The notes under the pieces are model-generated. The model had not been told where the DNA came from, made no database searches, and worked only from the letters and a program-made list of their open reading frames with translations. From Clostridiales bacterium (lineage in GTDB: Bacteria; Bacillota; Clostridia; Christensenellales; Borkfalkiaceae): a stretch of DNA of 47,038 nucleotides. Position 1 is the stretch's first letter; each line of letters opens with the position of its first letter. Made by a program: the position numbers and the translations under genes. Positions 30,766-42,700 of the stretch are shown here, one piece after another. The stretch is taken from the NCBI GenBank assembly GCA_022508265.1, contig JAFLVP010000012.1, forward strand, positions 1-47,038, read 5' to 3'.

Positions 30766-33700
30766 TTAATTTAATCCTGCATCGCCGAGGTCGGCAGTGT
30801 TTATATACTCCACGGTTATACCGCTTTGAACGTTTTCGACATTTACGCTATAAAGATAGCTTCTGTCGCTACGCTTGCCCGAAGACGAAAGCTGATACAC
30901 AACCACGTAGAGATTGAAGTTATTGCCCTCTCTTTCCACCACTATTTCCACGTAATGGCCGGAAGCAAGCGGGCTTACGCCGAAGTAATTTTCAAGCGTG
31001 AACATACTGCTGTCGAGCACGTTTCTTCCGTCTATTGCGGAGGTTGTCACGCCCGCACCGTTTTTAAGGTTTGCAGCCGTAACTGCGGCGTTCAGCGTTA
31101 TCTTGATATCAGTTTTCAAGTCGTTGAGCGAGGAGACGAGCACCACGTCCGCACCTGACGGAGCGCTTTTTACCACGAGGTTGTAAAGATAACTTCTGTC
31201 GCTCCTTCCGCTCATCACGCCGTTTGTCAATTTCGCTTCGAATATGAGCACCGCAAGCGTGACTTTGCCGCCCGACATCATGGGGATAACCTGCGCGGTA
31301 TGACCGGGTAAAAGTCCTTCCACGGTGTACGCGCCGCTTAAAGCAAGCTTGCCGTCAAAGGTCTCTGCAAGCCCTTTTCCCGCTTTGATATCGTCCAACT
31401 TTGCCGTTATGGAGATTGTAGCGTCCTGCCTTACCTCCATAATGGACGAAACGAGCACGATATTTACTTCGCCGTCGGGGAATCCTGCGGGGAGTATACA
31501 GCTGTTGAGATAGTAATAATAGCTTCTGTCGCTCCTGCCGTTCGTTATTAAGATAGCAAGCGTAATATAACCGTTTAAGGGAACCACGACGACTTGAGTA
31601 TTCAATGCGTGGTCGGGTAAAAGTCCATCTATCTTATACTGCGCGGATGTGAGCGCCGGTCTGTCGTCATAGGTCGTCAAGCCCTTACCCGAGACTATGT
31701 CCTCATAGCTTATTTTAAGAGTAAAGGTTATATCGCTTTGAATACTCGTAAGCGAATGACATTCAACTGTAAAGCATCGGATATTCAAAGTATCCTCTTT
31801 TACAACCTTGAGATTGACGCAGTCCGACCTGTCGGTAAGCGAACCGCTTGCTTTAATTTCGTATATAACTACCGCAAAATTCCACACGCCGTGCGATTTT
31901 ATTGCGATAATGTCGAGCTCGTGTCCGTCAACAAGTCCGTCCACGGAGTAGTAAATCTTATTGAGCGCATATCTGTTCTCAAACCGCGTTGAGGTATAGA
32001 ACACGCTCTTGTTTTCAATCTTTTCGTCGGTGACCGTGGAGAAGATTTCAAGCGTGATATTTACAGCTTTTATGATTACGGTCGACGTGTCCGCGTTCTC
32101 CAAAATGAGATTGTAGACCCTGGAAACGTCTACGCCGTAGCTGTTGTAAACCTTGAGCTTAAGCCAGTTGCTATACTCTCCTACCTGCGGTCCAACGGTT
32201 GCGCTGCTGATTTCTATTCTGTCCGACTTATACAAGCCCTCGCCCTTGCCCTGAACGATTTCGTACAGACTGCCCTCAATCGTTTTAGCCGTGCCGTCGT
32301 AGACGAAAAGCTTCTGGTCTTCGGAAACTATCTGTCTGTAGTAAATGTTGCGGATAAGGTATTCGAGCTTGCCTTTGAAATCGCTCGAGGAGTAGTCCGA
32401 GCCCATAACGCTTCTGTCGTAAGAGTAGTAAAGCTTGTAGTTGCCCGTCATATCGCCGTTCGTGGCTATATCTATAACTCTTGCGCTTCTTATAGAAACG
32501 GTTACGTAAGTTTTAGAGGGGTCGAGCGAAGCCGAAGGTTCGATTATTATTTTGTCGCCCGCTACGAGCTTGCTGTGCTCTTCGTCTACAAACTCGAAAT
32601 CGCTTTCGCCGAGCGTGATGTTCCTGCCCTGATAGTACTCCTCCCTGCTCTGGGGTCTTAAATACAGCACTATGGGATTTACAATCACCGTGCCCGTTGC
32701 GTTGACGCCATAAACTATATTGTAATTTTTGGCAATGCTTTCGATATCTATTTTAGCTTGTATAACGTACGTTCCTGCGTTTATCGCGGTCGCCACTTGA
32801 CCGTTAGCGTCAATATAGAGCGGAATTATGCTGCAAACTTTCACGTCGGGTTCGCAAATGCCGCTGTACTCTATTCTTATACCCTCGGGAGCTTTCTTGT
32901 CGTACGCCTTTTCCAAGCTCGATATGCTCGTTATATTGACGTCTTTTCTCCTGATTATCAGGAAGTACGGCATAATTGCCGTCTCGACCGTATATCTTTC
33001 TTCATCGTAGCCCGAAACCTTGACGGAGACGTAGTAGTTGCCGGCATCCTTGGGAGCCGCGCCGTTTTCATAGAGATTTCCGCTCTCGGCGTCCATAAAC
33101 TCATAGACAAGGGTAAGCATTTCCAAATCTTCGGGAGCAAAGCCGTACCTGTCGTCCTCGGGAAGTCCGTGCAGATTGTGTATATGCGTGATGCCGAGCT
33201 TGCCCTGACGGATAAGCTCTTGCACGTCAAGCTCGTAGCCGTTGTAAACCAACTCTTCGCCCGTATAATAGGGAGTTACGAGCACCTTTCTTCCCGTTAT
33301 CGTAAGCGTTCCCGGAAGTGCGGTTACGTCGTAGTTTTTCATTACCTCTTCGTTCAGGAATCTGACAGTTACCTCGTAAATGCCCACACCCGAAGGCAGG
33401 TTTGTCGTGCCGTCGTAATAATAGGTCGCCCCTGCGTTTTCCTCGTCGTCGACGACGAACGCCGCACCGCTTAACACCTGTCCGTGGGCAGTGAACGACG
33501 CACTGTAGCTCTCGTCCCCGGGGTCGACTTCAACCGTATACTCTATCTCTCTGTCGTTGACTTGGACGAGTATAGAGCGCCTGGTTATTTCAAGCTCGCA
33601 GGAATATACGCTTTTTGAGTAGTCAAACTCGTAGTTGGACGCCTTGCCGTTGATAAATTCTATATTGTCCGTGTCGAATACGACCCTGTAAATGCCTGCG

Positions 33701-36700
33701 TTTAAAGCGGTGGTCTCTTCGCCGTCCAGATAATATTTAACGTTGCATTGAAGTTCGTCCTCGCCGAAAAGTCCTCCGACGGTGAAGGCGCCCGACATAC
33801 CGTAGTCGAACTCACGCCCGTTGTAGATGCTTTCTACGTCCGTGAACGTTACTGTAAATTTTGCCGGAGTAATTATGTATTCGAGCTCGCTCTCGCACAC
33901 GATACCGTAGTTGATATTTGCCGGCATAAAGCCGTCGTCTTTACGGATGAGACTGTTTTCATAATCAAACACTATAGTATAATTGCCCGCATCCGAAGGC
34001 GCCTCGTTGTACTCGTTGCCGTCCTCGTCGAAGTATTTGACTACAACAAATAAAGTTTCCCCGTCCAAGGTGCTGCCGTCGACTATTGTGTACGCGTTGC
34101 TGTCGTAGCTTTTCGATTTGCCGTTGTAGCTGAAATTAGAGCTTTGGGTAAGCACTATTTTTAAAGCAATCTTTTGTATTTCGGCAGTCTTATATTCGTA
34201 GTCCAACTCATAGTTGCCAAGACCGCTTACGCCCGAAATCAAGCTGTTTTCCCAGTCGATGTATATACTGTATACGCCTGCGTTTACGGGGGAAACCTTC
34301 GTTCCGTTTTCATCGGTATAGTATACGACTACCTCGAGCGTCTGGTCGCCTATAAGTCCCTCTGCGCTGACGTAGTTGCCTTCGCCCGCGGGATAGAAAA
34401 GGGTCTGCCCGTAGGGCACGCTTGCCACGTCGTGGAGGACGACTTTAAGAGGTGCGGGGTTGATTGTAAGCGTACCGTAACGGATTTCCACCAAATAATA
34501 TATATCGCTTGGAAGCTCGAAGGTACATTCATTGTCCGTCCGACCTACTCCGCCCGAAGAAGTGCGCACAACGTCTGTTATGGAAGTCCAGCTCGTAACC
34601 TCGAGAGTATCCCCATCGAGCATACCATCGCCGTCCTCGCCTTCGAGAATGACGGTGTAGTCGGTATAGTTCTCCAAGGGAGTTCCGTCGTAGGTCTTGC
34701 TGTCCGTTGCGGTTATTATGATGATGCGACGCTGAATTATGACGAGTTCGCCGTAGACATAGCCGTCTATTTCATAATTTTCGCTTGCGATAGAGAAGAC
34801 AAGCCTGTTGACTTTGTTCTCGCCGATTTCGGTTACGTAGACGATGCTGTCCTCGTCGAGAATGAGTTTGTCGTTGCCTATGAGTCCCGGCGACGACTTA
34901 TCGTCTGTAAGATAGGTTTTATAGCCCGTCTCACACATAGGATTGCCGTCGTACATTTTGGTCTTACTCAAGGTTTCGACCGTTATATGACGCTTTGTAA
35001 TGGAGATTGTACCGTATTCGTAGTACCCGTCCATAATCATATAGTTGCTTGAGTTGGGTCTGTATTCGCAGGCGTTCAATATGCTACCGAAATCGGTTAT
35101 AGACACGCTGCTGACAACGGAGAGAGAGTCGCCGTTTAAAAGTCCTTCCTCCTCGGGGTGTTCGAAGTGATAGGTTTTATATCCCGAAACCTTTCTTAAG
35201 GGGGTGCCGTCGTAGACCTTGCTGTCGTCGGCGGTTATTACGACTATCCGACGGGGCGAAACGGTAAGCGTACCGTACACGTACTCTATTGCATAGTTGT
35301 CGGTAACAATCTCGTTATCCAAGCTGATTATGGTGATTTCAAGAACATTGTTTCCCTGTGAAGTTTGGGCTGCGTTGGTTATCGTGGGGAAATACGATAC
35401 AAAAAATATCTGATCTTTTGCAATCTCGCCCTTGGTGACTTCCGCCGAGTAATTATACAGCTCGTCGCCGTCGTATTCCTTTTCCGCACTGCCCGTGGTT
35501 ATTGTAATCCTGCGAGGGGTAATTGTGAGAATACCGCTGTCCGCCATCGATACTATTTCGTAATTTGCCGTAACGATATTGCGGTCGCTGTCAAAAATGT
35601 CGCCGCCGTAGCAGGTATTGTATTTCCAGCCGGCTTCCTTTATAGTGGGATATTCGCCTGCCTCGAACTCGTGTCCCTCTACGAGCGCCGTACCGGCATT
35701 TTCGCCGTCCACGTTGAGATAGTAGCTCTTTTCGGGGTCGCCGTAAGGGTGCGAATGTTCTTCGCCGTCGTATTCCCAAGTGCGGCTTTCGGTGGTTATT
35801 ACAATTCGGCGCACGCTTATAGTAAGCACACCGCTTATATAGGTTATGTAGTAGTTTGTAGGTTCGCCGCCGTTTACAAGCGTTTTATCCGCGTACGCCT
35901 TGATTTCGTATTCGCCTATATCGGGAACGTCCTTGTCTGCAACGAGATATGCGTAAATTTCAAGCTGTTCGCCGTATACGAGGTTTTCGGCATAGAGATA
36001 GTTGCCCTCGTACACGGGATAGCCGAATTCTTCGCCGTAGATTATCTCGTAGCGGTTGAGCTCGACCGTCAACTCTCTCGGGGTTACGGAAATTTTGCCG
36101 TAGCCGATTTCGCCGACAATTTCGTAGTTTCGGCTGACTTCGAATTCAAACCTGTTTTCGATTTCGCCCTCGATTACGTCCTTGACCTTGGGAACGCTGT
36201 TCCACAGTATATCGGGCTGGTAGCCGCCGACAAAGCCTTCCGTGCTCTCGTCGTTGTAATAGTGCGAGTTGACGTAAACGTTGCTGTAGTAAGTGCCGTC
36301 GTAAACATGGCTGGAGGTTGCCGTTTCAACCACAATCTGCCTTCTGTGAATAGTCAAAGTTGCAGAATGGGCACCGACTATAATATAGTTTGCAACACCC
36401 TCCCGCTCTCCGTTTATGTACGCTAAACTCGGAACGGTGTAAATTACGTATTCGCCCGCATCATCCGGCGTGACGTTGCTGAAAGTGCCTTGCATATAAA
36501 GGAAGTCAAATGTAAGAACTTCGCCGAAAGGAAGCTCTGTTTCTTCCATTGTATAATAATCTAATATACTGAAAGTTATTTCGGGAGCTTCGAAGCCGTA
36601 GATATACTCGCTGTCGTCTATCTCGATATGCAGACTCGGACGTTTAACGGTAAGCTCAACCGAGGCGCTTTGGACATCTTCGACATAGTAATTGTTGCCT

Positions 36701-39700
36701 CCGTCCCGAATAAATCTTCCCGACTCGTCGTAGGCTATAAGCTCGCTGATAATTAAAGTGTAAGTGCCGGCATTTTTGGGCGCTTCGTAATATTCGCCGT
36801 TCAGATAATACAATACGACAACTTCGAGCTGTTCGCCGTAGGCAAGATTTTCGGCATAGAGATAGTTGCCTATGCCTGTTTCATAGGTGTAAATTTCGCC
36901 GTAGGTATATTCCGCTTCTGGCTCGTTGAGCTTGACGGATATACCCCTCTGTTTAACGATAAGGTCAGCGGAAATATAGTTGAATATATAATTCGAGGTG
37001 TCGCGTTCGCCGTTAACGAGCGTTTTAGCCCCGTCTATCATTATGTAACCGTAGTAGGTGCCTGCGTTGAATTTTTCTTCCGAAAGAGCTGTTAAAAATA
37101 CTTCAAAAGTATCGTCGTAGACAAGCTCGACGGGATAGATGGCATCAGCGCCTTCGGGAAGCTCAATCTCTTCGCCGTAGGTGACCTCTTTGTTTTTGAG
37201 GACTATATTAACCGTCCTCGGAATTACCAAGAGCGTTCCGTCAACGAAATTGAACTCGTAGTTGAAGGGTTTTTCGCCGTTTACAAGCGCCGTGTCCTTG
37301 TGGGCGTGGATAACGTATTCTCCCGCTTTCGCTCTGTCGGGAAGTAATACGAGCTCGCCGTTTTCGTCCATATAATAATAGCCGTAACTGAAGGTCAGCG
37401 CGTCCTGAATACCGTTGTAGTACGGAATATTTTCGCCGCCCTGATAGCCCTTATACTCTATTGCGTCGCCGTAAACCGACTCGATATCGTTTTGGGTTAT
37501 GGTGACCTTTTTTGGAGTTACGGTAAGGGTTGCGCCCTTACAGAAAACAGAATAGTTTTCTATTCCGCGGGTCAAAATCTCTCCGTCCCTGTAAATTAAG
37601 CAGTTTTTCGTATCGAGCACAATGCCGTAGGTGCCCACGCTGAACCTGCGCGTAGAGGCATATGCTTTGCCGTCCGCATCGGTGTAGGTTACTTCGATAT
37701 GCAGTTTTTCGCCGTAAATCAATTCGCAGTTAAGGAAATTTTCGTAGTTGTCGACCTCTGTGCCGAAATTATAGGGCTTGACGTTGTACTGCATCGTCTT
37801 GTCGCCGATTTCGACCGTAATTTCGCGAGGGGTAACCCGCAAAGTGCCGTTTATTATAGTGGTTATAAAGTAATTGCGGTGGGTGTATCTGTTATCGTTT
37901 TTAACAGCTCCTTCCCAGACGTTGGTAACGGATTTCGCATCTCCGACCAGTGCAAGCTCGTCGCCCTGAAGAACTCCGGGCTGGTCCGCTTTGTCCGTAT
38001 GGCGGCTTGTGTAACCGCTATCGGAGAGCGGTGTGCCGTCGTACTCGCGCGTCGCACTGTTGGTTGTTAAGATAATACGCCTTTGGGTTATAGTCAAAGT
38101 GCCCGTGCTTTCTTCGGCTATTAAATAGTTTTCCGTAACGTCTTCGCCGTTTTCGCCGTTAAAAATTCTGTTGTTTTTCAAATCGGCGTTGGGTATAGTT
38201 CCGGCATTCCTTATCGAAGTCGGCTCGCCTATTACGAAGTAGTGACCCGAAACAAGCGCAGGCTCCCTTTCGCCGTCTTTGTTGATGTGGAAGCTGTGCT
38301 CCTCGTCCAAAGCCGTCTTGGGACTATGGTACTCCCCGTCATACTCTATAACTTCGTTCTCCGAGGATATATAAATAACTCTCGGAGTAATTATGAGCAT
38401 TCCGTCTTCGTAATCGACAATCTCGTAGTTGTCCGTACCGAAGTATCTGTTCGAGTTGGGAGTTCCCTCGCTTACGTCGAGTATGCTAACGTAGCTTGCG
38501 GACGGTTCGAGCTCTGTTCCGTCAACAATTCCCTTTCCGCCGTCTTCCGCACGGTATGTATAATACGTGCGGTTTTCAAGCGGTTTGCCGTCATAAATCT
38601 TTTCGGCGCCTTCGTTAATGACTACGATTTTTCTCTTGATTATTTCAAGTTCGCCGTCTATATACGTAATTATGTAGTCCGAGGTGTCGGCAACGCCGTT
38701 TATAAGCGTTTTTTCTTCGTCCGCTTTAATTGCGTAAATGCCGACGTTAATGTATAGCCCTTCGTACTCGGGCAGAATAGCGCAGACTGTGAGCGTATCG
38801 CCGTAAGGAAGGTCTAACACGTTCTTATAGTTGCCCTCGTCTGCCGGGTATGAATAACTTTCGCCGTACTCAACGCCCAAAATATCGTTAAGTTCAACGG
38901 TTATCTCTTTGGGAATTACCGTAACGGTTGAATTTTCGCCTAACAGCGAATAGTTATAGAGCCCGTCAATAACTTCAATGCCGTCTGCATAAACGGCAGA
39001 TTTAGACAGACTTATCGAAATTTCATATTCGCCGACATGATAGGGACTGTCATATGTCCTTCCGTACATACCCTCACTGATTAAATAACGGAAACCGAGT
39101 CTGATTTCCTCGCCGTAGGGCATATCTTCGGGAGCGACGTCAAAGCTGTATTCGGGTTTGAAATTTCTACCCTCGCCGTATATTATTTCCGCAGGCTCGA
39201 ACGTAATCCAAACAGTTTTTTGGTAGATTGTCGCCGTGAACGTTACAACCGTTATATTGTAGTTGTATATACCGTCCTCTATCTCATCGAGGTCTTTATT
39301 ATAGACCGAAGTCTTTTCGATATCGAGCGTAATCACGTATTCGCCTGCGTTTTTGGGCTCTACGCGAACGCCTTTTTGCATATAGCAGACGGCTATTTGA
39401 ATCTGTTCGCCGTTGGCAAGATTACAGGTGTCCGCATTTGCAAAGTTGCCCAAATACGAAGGGTATTCTTCAAAGCTTTCGCCGTAAGTTACGTCATTGA
39501 CCTCGCTTATCTCTATTGTGATTGCTCTGGGTTTGATTGTAAGGGTGCCGTATTCGTAATCCGCAATTACGTAGTTATTGCTCGGCACTTCGAACGTGCA
39601 GACGTTATCCTGCGAGCCTGCAACTATTCTGCTTGATAAAAAGGTGGGATTTAACAGCCCGTCGCCCGATATTAAACCGACCTGACCGGGGTCGCCGTAT

Positions 39701-42700
39701 AAATAAGTTTTATAATCATTACAGCCAAGCGGCGTACCGTCGTATTCCTTTTCGGCGCTGCCCGTCACAACGACTATTTCGCGCGGCGTAATTTTAAGCG
39801 TGCCGTAAACGGTATCGTACAGCGCGTAGTTTGAGTTGGGCATTTCGAATTCGAATATATTTTCAATGCCCGTGCCGTCGCCCACTTCGGTTATGGAAGC
39901 AAGCTCGCCAATAATTTTAAGACTGTCGCCGTTTAAAAGTCCCTCTTCGTCTTCGTGAGCGTATTTGGTCGTGTAGGTGGCGCAGGTCAGAGGAGTTTTG
40001 TCGTAAATCTTTTCGGCGGAATCGGTATAGACAATAATTTCTCTTGCCGTGATTTTTAATGTGCCGTATTCGTAGCTCTTTATTTCGTAGTTGGAGTTGG
40101 GAACCTCGAACACGCACTCGTTTTTGACGCCGTTACCGTCGCCTACGTCGGTAATCGACGCCGCGCTTACGAGAATGAGTCCGTCGTCGCCGAGAAGTCC
40201 TTCGATGCCCTCGGCTTCGAAGTAATAGGTTTCGTATTCAGTATTTACGAGCGGCGTGCTGTCGTACACCTTGCTGTCGCTTGCCGTTTTGACCGTGATA
40301 GGCCTTGCGGTTATCCAGAGATAGCCGTAATCGTAAATTATAATATAGTTGTCGGTTACGTCCTGTTTACTTAATGTATCCCTTATTCCGTACACCGTAC
40401 GGTCCCGACCGCTTTCGTCTACGTTTATAATGCTGTAGGGCACTTGCTCGTAAACTTCCTGACCCACGAGCACTCCGGTTGCGCTGTAACCGTTATTCTG
40501 AAGCGGCGTGCCGTCGTAAATTTTGGTACTATCCTTGGTCGTTACAGTGACGGTGCGAGCTTCGATAACGAGCGTGGAATTCACGTAGGTTATGTCATAG
40601 TTCGAAGTAGTTTCGGCGCCGCTCGCGTTGGTTATTCTGGTTCTTTGCTCGTCGGCAATTATCGTATATTTGCCGACGGGGTTGAGCGCATTGATGTCGG
40701 CATTCTCGAGAGCAACGAATACCTCGATTTCTTCGCCCGAAGCGAGCCTGCAGGTATTGGCGTTTACAATGTTGCCCGTGCCCGAAGGATATTTAATCTC
40801 TTCGCCGTAGACGGCGGTAACGTCGTAAAGCACGACGTTGATTGAGCGCTCGTACACCTTCAGCTCGCCCGTGACAACGGCTGCTATTACATAGTTATTG
40901 TTGGGAACCTTATAGGGACATTCGTTCCGTACCGTGCCGACGTTGGTAATCGAAGAGGGCGTACCGTCAAGTATAAGCTCGTCTCCCTCCACAAGCCCGA
41001 ACTCCGTTTCCGAACCGTTTAAATTGGTTCTGTACGAAAGATTTGTGAGCGGCGTGCCGTCGTATTCCTTATACGCGTCGGCCATAATTACCCTTATGCT
41101 TCTTGTGGTTATGACAAGTAGGCCGTAGGTTACGGACTTAATATCGTAGTTGCCGCTTTCGTCAACCAAATCGAATTTATTTTCCACCGCGCCGGCGTCC
41201 CTCCGTTCGGTAAGATTGGAGATAGTGAGCTTGTCGTTTTCACTGATAAGCCCAACTTTGTTTTCGCCGTAGTAGTGCGTTTCGTAGGCGCCGTAAGAAT
41301 GATAGAGTCCGTCGAAAGTATAAAGGGTCGTGCCCGTAGTTACCGATATGGGGCGCTTTTCCACGGTAAGAGTACCGTATACGGTACTGATATCGTAGTT
41401 TACGGTTACCTTTTCGTTGCTGTTTATAATTTCAAACCCGATTGCGTTGCTTATGCTGCCTGCGTTTGTTATAGACACGGAGTCGGTCGGTGTGATTTTG
41501 TGTCCGAAAGCGAGACTGCCGTAAACCATAAAAGTGGAGTTTGACAACGGGTCGCCGTCGTAAACCTTTCTGGACGTGCCCGTCCCTACGGTAATTTTCC
41601 GCTTGAATAAGGTCAGTGTGCCGTATTCGTAGGTTATTTCGTAGTTAATATCGGTTATATCTCTGCCCGAGCGGTCCAATATGGAAATTGCAAGCAGGTT
41701 TTTACCGCTTTCCGCCACGGTGTAGATGCCGTAATCGTTGTTTACAAAGTGGTTCTCCCATTCCACTATCTTCGTCTCGGTTATAACCTCGTAATTGTGG
41801 TTGTAGAACTTTTGTCCGTCGTATTCCTTTTCGCCCGTGGCAGTCAGAATTGTAATTTTACGCTTTGATATTGCGAGCTTGCCGTACGTTGTGGTTATAA
41901 CGTAGTTATCGCTTACGTCAACGCCCGCGCTGTCGTATATGCTGTAAGAGTTTATATTGACGATCGAGCCCACGTCCGTCAGAGTGGGATATGCACTCTG
42001 TTCGGCAATTCTATGACCCGCCGCAAGCTCTTCTGCTTTGTGGGTAAATGTAGCGCTTTCGAGCTTGTTGCCGTCGTAGACCTTTTCCGCGCTGCCCGTG
42101 GTTATCGTAATCGCGCGAGCGTTTATAACCACGTCTGCGGTAAGCTTTTTAACGTCGTAAAGGTGGGTTACGTCTACATTGCCCTTCATTATCTTAAAGG
42201 ACTTAACCTCTATTCCGTAGCGTCCCTTGTCTTTGGGCGCGGGAATGGGTTCGCCGTCTTCGCTGACCGCACCGTTTACAACGGTTAATGTATCGCCGTC
42301 GGCGAGCTGAGAAAGCGACTTTTCCGAAACCTCGTTTTTAATTTCTAACGCGCTGCCCGAATAGGTTTGAGTAACGCTGTCCGCCTGCAAAGTGATTGCA
42401 CGGGGGAGAATTTCAAGCTCCTTGCCCTCGTAGGTTATGCTAAAACAGGAAGTATAGTCGTCACCGTATGCGTCAATGATTTTTACGGTGTCTTTAATTA
42501 CGTTGACCTGCGTCTTGTTCCCTGAATAGCTTGCATAGTTGAACCGAAGTTCCTCCGTTTCGAGCTTTAGTCCCGATACAAGGTTGGTTACGGTACATTC
42601 TTCGGGAATTTCCCCGTAAATTACGCTGTCCGAGCCTATGCTGAACACTGCCTCGCGCGGCAGAATTTCAAAGTGAACGGGTTCGCTGTAGTTCTTGCCG

